Assembly: GCA_036524675.1 (NCBI GenBank)
Contig: DATDBU010000026.1
Location: forward strand, 24,066 to 88,065
Source: DATDAW01 sp036524675
GTDB taxonomy: Bacteria; Verrucomicrobiota; Verrucomicrobiia; Chthoniobacterales; DASVRZ01
Direction: 5' to 3'
Length of the DNA stretch: 64,000 nucleotides
Each line of letters starts with the position of its first letter. Within the stretch, counting starts at the first letter, position 1. A model generated the notes under the pieces. It was given only the letters and a program-made list of their open reading frames with translations. It did no database searches and was not told the DNA's origin. Both the position numbers and the translations under genes were made by a program. This document shows, one piece after another, positions 1-8,336 of the stretch.

Positions 1-1103
1 GCGTCTTCGATTCCTACGGACAGTCGCAACAGGTCGGGTGGAACGGGACTTTGAGGACCTTCGAGGCTGGCGCGGTGTTCGATGAGGCTTTCGACGCCGC
101 CGAGTGAAGTGGCGCGTTTCCAGAGTTGCAGTCTGCCGATGAATGCCAGCGCGCTAGAAGCGCCTCCTTTTACCTGTAACGAAAGCATCCCCCCGAAACC
201 GCCGCGCATTTGCCGCGCAGCGATTTTGTGGCCGACGAATGCGGGCAGGCCGGGATAAAGAACGGCGTCCACCTTTGCGTGGCCTTCGAAATGTTCCGCA
301 ACCCTTTGTGCGGTGCGGCTTTGCGCCTCGACGCGCACGAAAAGCGTGCGCATTCCGCGCAACAGAAGCCACGCTTCGAATGGTCCGAGCACGGCGCCGG
401 TCTGCACGCGGACGGCTTTGACGCGTTCCCAGAAATCGTCTCGAACGCGGGTGACAAGCGCTCCAGCGATGACGTCGGAATGGCCATTGAGATATTTTGT
501 GGCGGAATGCATCACGAGATCCGCACCGAGGGTGAGCGGCTGCGTGTGCACGGGCGTCGCAAATGTGGAATCGACCGCGAGGCGTGCACCGGCGTGATGC
601 GCGATTTCTGCGAGTGCAGCGATATCGGTGACGGCGAGTGTGGGATTGGCGGGTGTTTCAATCCACAGGAATTTTGTTTCGCCGGGACGCACGGCTGCGG
701 CGACGCTTGTGGGATCGGTCATGTCGACCTCCTCAATGCGCAGGCCCCAGTCCCTTGCCCAGCCGACGAGCCAATTGCGCAGCGCCCAATAGATGACACG
801 TGGAACGAGCACATGGTCGCCCGGTTTTAGAGCGAGAAACACCGCCGTAGCCGCACTCATCCCGGAACTAAACACAGCGGAGGCGGCGCCGTTTTCGAGC
901 CGTGTGAGGACGGACTCGACCAGATCGTAGTTGGGATTGTCCGCTCGCGAATAGAGCCTGCCGGAAATGAGCTCGTTTGCCGGGTTGCGTTCGTAGGTCG
1001 TCGAAGGATGAATCGGCGGGACGATGGCGCCGGTAACGGAGTCCAGGAATCCCAAAGCCTGGGCCGCGGCGGAAGAAGGTTGAAGGGAGGTTGGCTGGCT
1101 CAC
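1..1103 (-). CDS. Cystathionine gamma-synthase-type PLP enzyme (3' end outside window)
   Basis: The gene reads leftwards and leaves the window, so 367 codons are visible and roughly 20-30 C-terminal residues are missing. The product belongs to the Cys/Met-metabolism PLP family (cystathionine gamma-synthase, cystathionine beta-lyase, O-acetylhomoserine sulfhydrylase), cytosolic enzymes of transsulfuration and methionine synthesis. Seen in the sequence: the PLP-lysine motif SATKYLNGHSD (Lys203), the upstream DSTFATP segment, YSRADNPNYD near the N terminus, and the family's C-terminal RLSVGIED just before the edge. The start is taken as GTG at 1103; the ATG at 1110 is in another frame. Sequence alone does not separate synthase, lyase and sulfhydrylase, so no symbol is given. 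Confidence 0.88.
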   Translation of the reverse strand, partial: MSQPTSLQPSSAAAQALGFLDSVTGAIVPPIHPSTTYERNPANELISGRLYSRADNPNYDLVESVLTRLENGAASAVFSSGMSAATAVFLALKPGDHVLVPRVIYWALRNWLVGWARDWGLRIEEVDMTDPTSVAAAVRPGETKFLWIETPANPTLAVTDIAALAEIAHHAGARLAVDSTFATPVHTQPLTLGADLVMHSATKYLNGHSDVIAGALVTRVRDDFWERVKAVRVQTGAVLGPFEAWLLLRGMRTLFVRVEAQSRTAQRVAEHFEGHAKVDAVLYPGLPAFVGHKIAARQMRGGFGGMLSLQVKGGASSALAFIGRLQLWKRATSLGGVESLIEHRASLEGPQSPVPPDLLRLSVGIED

Positions 1104-1156
1104 GGCCCATGAGCAAACGTCGGACAGGTTGAAAAGAAAAGGGAAATTGGAAGCAG

Positions 1157-1199
1157 AGGAGCGGTGGTTTTCTGTCGGCGGTTCCAAACCGCCGCTCCT
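1157..1199. repeat. Intergenic hairpin
   Basis: 14-bp arms (1157-1170 and 1186-1199) match at 13 of 14 positions and read AGGAGCGGYGGTTT. The loop holds a second CGGCGGTT that could pair with the right arm instead. It lies between two divergent genes and has no T-tract, so it is more likely an interspersed repeat than a terminator. Confidence 0.5.
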
Positions 1200-1287
1200 T
1201 GGAAAGCGTCTGTGAACCGAGCGTTCTTAAATCCGTCGTGAAACTATTTCAGCTCTGCCGAAAGATCCGGTATGCAACGGTGACGGC

Positions 1288-2026
1288 ATGCCTCCTTCGC
1301 TCGAACAACGTCTTGCTCTCCGTGAACACCCCGGGCAGCGGGTGGTGATGCGGCAGACCTGGAGCGCGCTGCTGTTCCTGCACTGGCGTTATCCGGTCGG
1401 GGAGATCCAGGCGTTGCTGCCGCCCGGCCTGAATGTCGACGTCTTTGACGGCTCGGGCCTGGGTGGGTGTGGTTCCGTTTTTCATGCGCGACGTGAGGCC
1501 GGTCTGGTCGCCGCCGGTTCCGGGAGTTTCAAATTTTTTGGAACTGAACATCCGCACTTATGTCTTCGACGCGGCGGGACGTGCAGGCGTCTGGTTTTTC
1601 TCCCTGGATGCAAGCCAGCCCATAGCCGTCGTGTTGGCTCGCGTATTTTTCAAGTTGCCTTATTTCCGGGCTCGCATGCGGGCACGAGCCACGCCGGCAA
1701 CGGTAGACTATTGGGCGCAACGTAGCGGATTCGCCCCGGATCATTTCGTCTGGCAACCATCCGGGGAGCCGCGTTTGGCTGTTCCCGGCTCGCTGGAGTT
1801 TTTCCTGATCGAGCGCTACCTGCTTTACAGCTGGGAGTCGCGTGCCGGTCACCTTTTTTCCGGACGGGTTTACCACCGGCCCTATGGCTTGCGGGAGGCG
1901 AAAGTGCATGAATTTGGAACACAACTGCTGACCCCTGCCGGGCTGAGTCCGCGGTTTACACCGCCGGATCATCAGATTCATTCCGACGGTGTGGACGTGG
2001 AGATTTTTGGATTGAAGAGGGAGTAA
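1288..2026 (+). pseudogene. DUF2071 family protein, frameshifted
   Basis: Two overlapping reading frames together give one full-length DUF2071 (YqjF-like) protein of about 245 residues. The first frame (ATG 1288) carries the family N terminus with FLHWRYP and LLPPGLNVDVFDGS. The family pattern then resumes one frame over with AWVGVVPFFMRDVRP, ELNIRTYV and GVWFFSLDAS, and runs to the stop at 2026. The break is at the GGG run 1455-1457: removing one G restores a continuous reading. The remainder has no other lesion, so this is either a recent mutation or a sequencing/assembly error. The biochemical role of the family is not established. Confidence 0.82.
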
Positions 2027-2373
2027 CGCTTGCCTTGAGCTTGATTGGATCTTCGCAATCCGCCGCTTGGCCCTTCGCCTTCGAAGATCTCGCGAAAGTC
2101 AGTTCGGCCAAATCCAGCCCATACCAATTGCTCGGCCCGTCCTTCGCGGCGCCAGAACCCACCAGCTCTCCTGGCCGGTGCCGAGTATCATTTAGGGAAA
2201 CGCTGATTAAATCTAACGAAGAGAGAATTGTCAGAATTGTCCGCAGATTTCACCGATTTTCGCAGATTTTTGAAGGCCTGAATCGAGGATTTATGGCGAT
2301 CCTAACGGGAATGTCCTCCGCGTCCCATAAGGCTTTCCGCAAAAGCGCCTCCGGCGATTAAAAGAAAGGGGTC
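2027..2373. other. Intergenic region, no gene seen
   Basis: About 350 bases between the DUF2071 pseudogene and tRNA-Glu. No open frame here has recognisable protein character, and no clear hairpin or repeat was found. Confidence 0.5.
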
Positions 2374-2449
2374 TGGCGACCCTAACGGGATTCGAACCCG
2401 TGTTACCGCCGTGAAAGGGCGGTGTCCTAGGCCACTGGACGATAGGGTC
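2374..2449 (-). tRNA. tRNA-Glu (UUC)
   Basis: A 76-nt cloverleaf including an encoded CCA. Acceptor stem GACCCTA/TAGGGTC, anticodon stem CCGCC/GGCGG with loop CTTTCAC giving anticodon TTC, and T-loop GGTTCGAATCC. It closely resembles bacterial tRNA-Glu throughout. Confidence 0.97.
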
Positions 2450-2536
2450 TTTTCGTTGGAAAAGGGCCGCCAATATCGGAAGCCGTCTCCCGCTTTGCAA
2501 GCGGAAATTTCCGTAAAAAGTATTCGCCTTAAAAAG

Positions 2537-2618
2537 TGCCTGGGACAGGACTTGAACCTGCACTCCTTGCGGAACCAGATCCTAAGTCTGGCGCGTCTGC
2601 CAATTTCGCCACCCAGGC
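2537..2618 (-). tRNA. tRNA-Leu (UAG)
   Basis: An 82-nt class II tRNA. Acceptor stem GCCTGGG/CCCAGGC, anticodon stem CCAGA/TCTGG with loop CTTAGGA giving anticodon TAG, a long variable arm, and T-loop GGTTCAAGTCC. CCA is not encoded (CTT follows the discriminator A), unlike the neighbouring tRNA-Glu, so this transcript needs CCA addition. Confidence 0.96.
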
Positions 2619-2818
2619 CTTGGTAAGGCGAGTTCCGACAGTAATGGCTTGGTGAGGTTCCCGCAATTCGGTTTTCCTGGTTTTGTTGCGAACCCGGCCG
2701 GCAGCTCTCTGCGCACGCAAAAGCGGGCAGGGAAAACGCCATCGATTTGCAGGTCTGTCACATCGCGTCTGGCATTTCAAAGAGGGCGGCGTACTTTCCC
2801 GACGCTTTGGAAATCTAT

Positions 2819-3610
2819 ATGTATCGCTCCGCAGCCGTTGCCACAACGTTCTCTCCGCGCTTCCTCGCCGTTCTGGCGGAGGCCGGGCGTGTGTCGTCCG
2901 TTTTTGGCGTGCCGCTACGGCTCATCCATGCCGGCGAACAAACTGAGGAAAAACAAAACCTGTTTTCTGAAGGGCTCGCGAACGTCGAGTTGCCGGCTGA
3001 TACCGTGATCCATTGGGTAGAAGGCGATCCGGGAACCGCAGTCCTCGGTGCGGTTCGGGAGCATGGTATTGACTTGTTGATTGCCGGGGCTGTGGACGCA
3101 GAGAGCGGTTACCGGCCATTTGCGAATGACCTCGCAAAGACGTTTTTAGGGCAGGCGCCCTCGGATTTGCTTCTTTTTTTGCGCCCCCAAATCGGTCCGA
3201 GCCCCGTCCGACGCCCGGTCGTGATCGTGGATTTTTCAGCGGCCTCGGCCGGGTTGTTGCGGGATGTGATGGAACTCGCCGCAAAGCGGAAATGTGAAAA
3301 GGTGTATGTCATTTCGATTTTGACCACCTTCGACGAGCACCGATTGCGTGCCGCTGGTGGCGCCCTCGACCTCGAAGAACGTCTGGACAAGTTTGTGATG
3401 AATGAAACGGAGCTCCAGGTGCCTGTGGAGACGGTGTGGATTCGGGGCAATACCGGCTTCGGCGCATGTGAATTCGTCCAGGGTATCGACGCAGACCTTT
3501 TGGCTGTCCCCACAGGAATGCCGGGCGGCTCGGACCCTATTTTGAGCCGGTCAATGGATTGGCTGTTTCAGGTCATCCCGTGCAATCTTTGGGTGCGACG
3601 GGCACGGTAA
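2819..3610 (+). CDS. Tandem universal stress protein
   Basis: A 263-residue cytosolic protein made of two UspA-like domains. The first runs from MYRSAAVATTFSPRF, typical of the first beta strand of Usp domains, to about residue 120. The second starts near RRPVVIVDFSAASAGLL and ends with the late-domain pattern ADLLAVPTGMPGGSD. Usp proteins support survival under starvation or stress, often by binding ATP or adenylates. The classical ATP-binding GxxG...GS pattern is not clear in the first domain. ATG 2819 is preferred over the in-frame ATG 2747 because the family starts here. A hairpin repeat follows the stop codon. Confidence 0.8.
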   Translation: MYRSAAVATTFSPRFLAVLAEAGRVSSVFGVPLRLIHAGEQTEEKQNLFSEGLANVELPADTVIHWVEGDPGTAVLGAVREHGIDLLIAGAVDAESGYRPFANDLAKTFLGQAPSDLLLFLRPQIGPSPVRRPVVIVDFSAASAGLLRDVMELAAKRKCEKVYVISILTTFDEHRLRAAGGALDLEERLDKFVMNETELQVPVETVWIRGNTGFGACEFVQGIDADLLAVPTGMPGGSDPILSRSMDWLFQVIPCNLWVRRAR

Positions 3611-3615
3611 CAAAG

Positions 3616-3706
3616 AGTTTTAAGTCTTAAGTTTGTAAGTCTTAAGAGAAACAGAGATCAATCGCAGCCTGCGTCTCAAAGCTTACAAACTTAAGACTTA
3701 AGACTT
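3616..3706. repeat. TAAGTCTTAAG-type inverted repeat, copy 1
   Basis: Arms of about 28 bases (3616-3645 and 3681-3706) built from TAAGTCTTAAGTTTGTAAG and its complement. It separates two convergent genes and could also end transcription in both directions. Its right arm extends into the uracil-DNA glycosylase gene, whose stop codon is at 3691-3693. A related copy lies at 59435-59584. Confidence 0.75.
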
Positions 3707-4302
3707 CTTTCCTTCCACGCCGGGTGATCGGCGATCCGTTTCATGGCTTTGGTGAGTAAAGACTTTCCCGGTTCCATCCGGTGCCAGGGAGACGCGCCGG
3801 ATGGGTGGGGCAGGGGAATCACATCGACGCCGTGGCCTTCATATTCGATGGAGAACTGACGTCCGATGGTCTCCGTGAGCGGTAGAGCCGGGAGAAATTG
3901 AGAGATCGCGAGCTTCCCGATGGGAATAATCAGCGCCGGCTTGAGCAAGTCGAACTCGCGCCGCAGCCATTGCTGGCATTCGGCAATCTCTTCCGCATCC
4001 GGCACGCGATCACCGCCAGTTTTGGTTTTTCCCGGAAAACATCGGCAAACTGCCGCCATATACACGGTTCGCCGGTATTCCTCCTCGGCGACTCCGCAAA
4101 ATGTTTCGAACCAGCGAAAAAGTGTCTTGCCCGCCGTCCATGCAAATGGTTTTCCCGCGACCGGTTCTCGTGTTCCAGGCGCCTGACCCACCGAAACCAC
4201 CCGGCTCCACACAGGGCCGCCGGATACGGCCGGACGATGCATTTTTGGGCAGGCGGCGCATCGGCGTAGTTCGTGGACGAGTTTTTCAAGAGAATCGGGC
4301 AT
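3691..4302 (-). CDS. Uracil-DNA glycosylase superfamily protein
   Basis: 203 residues, related to family 4/5 uracil-DNA glycosylases, which remove uracil from DNA in base excision repair. Seen: N-terminal CAACPKM, motif 1 VGQAPGTREPVAG, a central segment with two Cys (AAVCRCFPGK), and motif 3 LPHPSGAS. Two widely spaced cysteine pairs would suit the [4Fe-4S] cluster of family 4, but cluster binding is inferred. Start ATG 4302 is preferred, because the longer frame from 4434 would run into the start of the divergent htrA gene. The last four codons (SLKS and stop) lie inside the hairpin repeat at 3616-3706, so the C terminus may have been reshaped by that element. Confidence 0.78.
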   Translation of the reverse strand: MPDSLEKLVHELRRCAACPKMHRPAVSGGPVWSRVVSVGQAPGTREPVAGKPFAWTAGKTLFRWFETFCGVAEEEYRRTVYMAAVCRCFPGKTKTGGDRVPDAEEIAECQQWLRREFDLLKPALIIPIGKLAISQFLPALPLTETIGRQFSIEYEGHGVDVIPLPHPSGASPWHRMEPGKSLLTKAMKRIADHPAWKERSLKS

Positions 4303-4427
4303 GATTTTTTCAGCGGAAAAAGGCAGACACTCTCCGTCGTCCGAGGCAAGTGTAAACGGCAAATCGGATTCCGTCGGTAGTTGTGTTTTGAACACCCCCG
4401 CGCAATTTTCTGTCTCAGCTTTGCCAT

Positions 4428-5996
4428 ATGCCATTTTCGCGTTTTACCTTGACGGCCTTCCTCGCAGCCAGCGTGTTTTCAATGCCCGTTCTGGCGCAAA
4501 CATCGGCTGCTGAAGATCCGGCTGTTGTCTCCTCTGGTGGATCTAAAAAAACCAAGCCTGGTGAATTGGTGAAGCAGCTGAATGAGGCTTACATCAGCGT
4601 TTTTGATCGAGTCTCGCCATCAGTTGTCGTTATCGAAGTGGAAAAAGGAGGTAATAGTCCCCGTCAGGTCCGTTCCCCGTTTGATCTATTCCCGCCGAAT
4701 CAGCGGCCTGATGGCAACGATGGGGATCCCTCACCTGACCAGGACTCCACTGAGAAAAGCGAAGGCTCCGGCATCATCTGTCGTCCCGACGGCTATATTT
4801 ATACGAACGCGCATGTCGTCTCGGGCGACGGAAAAATCACCGTTTCGCTGAAAGACGGGCGCAAATTTCCGGCCAAAGTCATCGGCGCAGATACCCTATC
4901 CGACGTGGCCGTGATTAAAATCAACGCCAAAGATCTGCCGGCTGCGGAGTTCGCCGACAGCGACCAGGTGCGGGTGGGACAGATAGCGTGTGTGATAGGA
5001 GCGCCGTTTAATTTCGTATATTCATTCACTACGGGGGTCGTTAGTGCCAAGGGGCGGAGTAAACTCTTCGACAATCGGTGGAGCGGTCAGTTTGAGGATT
5101 TCATCCAGACCGATGCGTCGATCAATCCTGGCAACAGCGGTGGTCCACTTCTCGATATAGAGGGCCGGGTGATAGGCATGAATACGCTGATTCAAGGTTT
5201 CAATCGCGGCCTTGGTTTTTCCATTTCTGCGAATTTGCTTCGCAAAATTGGAGAAAAGTTGATTGCTGACGGCAAAATCGTGCGGCCGTGGATAGGGCTT
5301 AGCATATCTTCTGTTAGCGAGGATCCCGAGAACGCGCAGCTTTTTAACCATATAAAAACGGGTGTCGTCGTGCGCGGAATCCAGCCTGGAACACCTGCTT
5401 ATCGCAGCGAATTGCGTCCTGCAGATGTTATCCAGAAAGTGGATGGAGTCGTTGTCGAGGGACCCTCCGATTTGCAATCGGAAGTTCAGAAGAAGAAGGT
5501 TGGCCAGACGTTGCAGCTAGGTGTCTGGCGTGAAGGAAAACAGCTTACCATTCCTGTCGCGACAGCGGAGCTTCCTAACTCCATGGCCTTGGCGGAAGAG
5601 GATGACTCGCGACGCGTTCCTCCGGATGACATGCCTTTGCCGCAGGAACCGTATCAGCCGGAGGATGACAAACAGCCGTCCGTGCCACCTTCCGGAAAGG
5701 CTTTAGGTTTTGAAAATCTAGGTATGCAGATCCAGACTCTGACTCCCGAACTAGCCGAGGCGCAAAAGACGCGATCGAAATCGGGTGTAATTGTAACGGA
5801 AATCGCACCGGGAAGTCCCGCGGAGCTTGCGGGATTAAAAGTTGGAGACATAATTACCGAGATGAATGCACAACCGGTGACGGACGCCCGGCTTTTTATG
5901 GAGCGCATAAAATCCCGGGATACGGCACGCGGCGTGCTGTTATTTGTGGAACGGGGCGCTGACAGTCAATACCTGGTTTTAAAAGAAAACCGGTAA
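4428..5996 (+). CDS. HtrA/DegP-type periplasmic serine protease
   Basis: 522 residues. An N-terminal signal peptide (hydrophobic stretch, cleavage probably after VLA near residue 23) sends it to the periplasm for quality control of misfolded envelope proteins. The trypsin-like domain carries the full triad: His129 in TNAHVV, Asp159 in LSDVAV and Ser237 in NPGNSGGPL. Two PDZ domains follow: the first near residues 285-380, the second after GKALGFENLGMQ, containing VIVTEIAPGSPAELAGLKVGD. A Pro/Asp-rich linker (about 405-425) joins them. This is the classical DegP/DegQ layout. It is transcribed divergently from the glycosylase gene and followed by a regulator in the same direction. Confidence 0.95.
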   Translation: MPFSRFTLTAFLAASVFSMPVLAQTSAAEDPAVVSSGGSKKTKPGELVKQLNEAYISVFDRVSPSVVVIEVEKGGNSPRQVRSPFDLFPPNQRPDGNDGDPSPDQDSTEKSEGSGIICRPDGYIYTNAHVVSGDGKITVSLKDGRKFPAKVIGADTLSDVAVIKINAKDLPAAEFADSDQVRVGQIACVIGAPFNFVYSFTTGVVSAKGRSKLFDNRWSGQFEDFIQTDASINPGNSGGPLLDIEGRVIGMNTLIQGFNRGLGFSISANLLRKIGEKLIADGKIVRPWIGLSISSVSEDPENAQLFNHIKTGVVVRGIQPGTPAYRSELRPADVIQKVDGVVVEGPSDLQSEVQKKKVGQTLQLGVWREGKQLTIPVATAELPNSMALAEEDDSRRVPPDDMPLPQEPYQPEDDKQPSVPPSGKALGFENLGMQIQTLTPELAEAQKTRSKSGVIVTEIAPGSPAELAGLKVGDIITEMNAQPVTDARLFMERIKSRDTARGVLLFVERGADSQYLVLKENR

Positions 5997-6093
5997 ACTC
6001 GTCGGTCGCGGCGATTGTATTGAGACAAAGGAAAAAGAACCCCCCAAAGTCAGTGTTCACGAGCCCCAAGTAATTACAAGGCAACCCACTAAA

Positions 6094-6747
6094 ATGACCA
6101 GTAACTTGAACCAGAAACTCATACAACAAATCGGGCGCAGTCAGCGCATCAGTATATTGAACCTTCTCAAGCGTAGTCAGGGACGCCCAGTGGCCGAGAT
6201 GGCTGGCAAGCTGGGAATGAGCTATATGGGCGTCAAACAGCACTGTTTGCAGCTGCACCGCGAAGGCTATCTCGACACAACCCGGGCTCCCAATCCGGAA
6301 GGCCGTCTCGGCCGTCCCGAGATGTGGTATTTCCTGACTCCGAAATCTCACGAACTGTTTCCGCAAACGAGCAACACCATTACGCTTGAGCTGCTTGGCT
6401 CCGCGGAATCTCTCTACGGCGCGACGGCTTCGGAAAAGCTTCTCTACAGGCTTTTTCAAACGTTAGCGGCGAATTACGAGGAAAAAGTTAAAGGTGAATC
6501 CGTGGCAGCCCGAGCGAAATCATTTGCAAAAATCCGGGATGCAGAAGGCTACATGAGCGAAGGGAACGGCTCCGGAGCCAAAGCAAAGATCGTTGAATAT
6601 CACTCCCCGTTGCTGGATTTGCTGAAGGACTACCCCGTGATCGAACGTCTCGAAGAGGAACTTGTGTCGAAGGTTCTCAAGGTGCCTGTGAAACGAACCG
6701 CGGAGCGTAACGCCGGCCAGTACAAGGCCACCTTCGAAGTCGCGTAA
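6094..6747 (+). CDS. SufR/ArsR-like winged-helix regulator without iron-sulfur cysteines
   Basis: 217 residues. The N-terminal half is a winged helix-turn-helix: QRISILNLLKRSQG, VAEMAGKLGMSYMGVKQH, HREGYLDTTR, then a wing with GRLGRPEMWYFLT. The C-terminal half follows the SufR-like pattern (segments similar to HSPLLDLLKDYPVIERLEE and LKVPVKRTAERN). In SufR this part holds the cysteines that bind an Fe-S cluster; here the only cysteine in the protein is in QHCLQLH within the HTH. The sensing mechanism, if any, must differ. No suf genes are adjacent and the target is unknown. Confidence 0.75.
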   Translation: MTSNLNQKLIQQIGRSQRISILNLLKRSQGRPVAEMAGKLGMSYMGVKQHCLQLHREGYLDTTRAPNPEGRLGRPEMWYFLTPKSHELFPQTSNTITLELLGSAESLYGATASEKLLYRLFQTLAANYEEKVKGESVAARAKSFAKIRDAEGYMSEGNGSGAKAKIVEYHSPLLDLLKDYPVIERLEEELVSKVLKVPVKRTAERNAGQYKATFEVA

Positions 6748-7139
6748 ACGTTATAAGAACCTTCGTAAGTGGACTGGATCTGTAATCCGTGTCGAATGTT
6801 TTCCTGAACGATCTTGCTCGAATCGGCCTGCGGCGCGAAAAACGATTAGATCTGTCATGTTCGGATCTGGCGGATCGACGTAAACATTCTCCGAGGAAAA
6901 AGGACAATCAGGAAAATGGAATCCGCACGCGAGCATCCGGCAGCATCCGCAACATCCGAGAGTATGTAAGTTTTTAATCCACGGCCGTAGTTTCCGTCGA
7001 AACGATCGATCATTTCGATTGCGTAACGGTTTCCGGGAAAATGCCGGGCACGAAAATCGCAGGCGCGTTCGTGGCGGCTGACCGTGGAGGCTGACGTCCG
7101 ACGCAGAATCCCAATGCTCTGCGCCGGTGCGCTACCATC
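6748..7139. other. Intergenic region, no gene seen
   Basis: About 390 bases upstream of the acyltransferase operon. Short open frames are present but none looks like a protein. This is where the promoter of the three-gene operon should lie, but no convincing -35/-10 pair could be picked by eye. Confidence 0.4.
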
Positions 7140-8336
7140 ATGAATCATCTCTGGTATCGCTGTTGGCACTGGCTCTGCGCGCGAATCTACTTCGAGCGGA
7201 TCACTGTATTGCATCTAAAGCGTCGGTCAGAGCGTGGCCCGGTGCTGTATGTCGCCTTACACCGGAACGGCGCCGTTGACGGGTTTATCTATCGCCTAGT
7301 CGTTCCTGAGGGCGTTTTTCTTATCTCGACCCAGTTGCGCCGAAGCTTTTTCGCACGCCTATTCTTCTCCGGTATCGCCATCGCGCGAAAGAGGGATGAA
7401 GAGGACCGCGGTCAGAACGACGCGGCATTGCGCCAGTGCGCTGAACTGCTTGCGTCAGGGGGCGAACTAATTGTTTTCCCGGAGGGCACTAGCTCGCTTG
7501 GCCCGCGTCATCTGCCCTTCAAGGGTGGTGCTGCGAGCCTTGCGCTGGATACCTTGGGGCGAGGCGTGTCACTTCAAATCGTGCCACTTGGCATCCATTA
7601 CGAACGCGCCTGGGCTTTCCGGAGCAAAGTCGAGGTCGTCGTGGGTGAACCGATTTCCACAGAGTTACCTGCCAACTTGAGCGAACTGAGCCGCCTCAGG
7701 GAAATGAAACGACGCATTACCGTCGCCCTGGAGTCAGTCGGAACAAACTTCCCATCGGCCGAGGTGCAGGAGACGGCCGAACAGCTCGCCTACGCTGCGA
7801 CCCTCGGCACGCCGCGCCGCTATTTTACGTCGCTTAAGGCGCTTGAAGTTGGTGTGCCAGAACCGTTGCTGGCCCGCTGGAATGAATTGGCCGGTAGACT
7901 TGCAACGCGCCGCGCGCTGCTACACCAAGGTGTACCGCTGTTTCCGGTCGGGACCTGGCTGCACTGTCCCTTGTTATTATTTGTGCTTGGGCCGGTGGTT
8001 CTGGCGGGAGCTTTGGTCAATCTTCCGCCGATGCTCGCGGGTTGGGCGGCGGGGCGCAGGTTTGCGGATGAACTGAACGTCGTTGCGCTCTGGCGGATTC
8101 TTGTTGGGTTGCCGCTGTTTGTAATCTGGTTTGGTGTCGTCACCATGGTGCTCGGCCTCGCCGCGAGTTGGTGGTGGGCGCTCGGTTACACGCTTTTGAC
8201 ACTCGTGGCCTTGAAATCGCTTCATCGCGTCAAGAAGCTCGCCGTTGGAGTCTGGAATGGGCTGGCGAACCGGTCTCTGGCCAGCCGCGCGCATGAATTT
8301 CACCGGTTGCTCCTGGAAACTCTGCCTTCCGCATGA
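7140..8336 (+). CDS. PlsC-type lysophospholipid/glycerolipid acyltransferase
   Basis: 398 residues. The first 210 residues form a 1-acylglycerol-3-phosphate acyltransferase (PlsC-type) domain: catalytic-like ALHRNGAVDG near residue 40, FPEGTSSLGP around residue 120, and IVPLGIHYE as the last block. The catalytic motif reads H-x5-D, where the usual motif is H-x4-D; whether the spacing is tolerated is not known. The C-terminal part holds two or three membrane segments (after WLHCPLLLFVLGPVV and near LVGLPLFVIWFGVVTM), so it sits in the inner membrane. Its stop overlaps the start of the PAP2 gene by four bases, indicating translational coupling in a three-gene operon. The exact acyl acceptor is unknown. 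Confidence 0.8.
   Translation: MNHLWYRCWHWLCARIYFERITVLHLKRRSERGPVLYVALHRNGAVDGFIYRLVVPEGVFLISTQLRRSFFARLFFSGIAIARKRDEEDRGQNDAALRQCAELLASGGELIVFPEGTSSLGPRHLPFKGGAASLALDTLGRGVSLQIVPLGIHYERAWAFRSKVEVVVGEPISTELPANLSELSRLREMKRRITVALESVGTNFPSAEVQETAEQLAYAATLGTPRRYFTSLKALEVGVPEPLLARWNELAGRLATRRALLHQGVPLFPVGTWLHCPLLLFVLGPVVLAGALVNLPPMLAGWAAGRRFADELNVVALWRILVGLPLFVIWFGVVTMVLGLAASWWWALGYTLLTLVALKSLHRVKKLAVGVWNGLANRSLASRAHEFHRLLLETLPSA

Noticed and set aside
210..830. 206-codon open frame opposite the transsulfuration gene
   Set aside because: The - strand carries the PLP enzyme with its lysine motif; the + product is Cys/Gly-rich noise.
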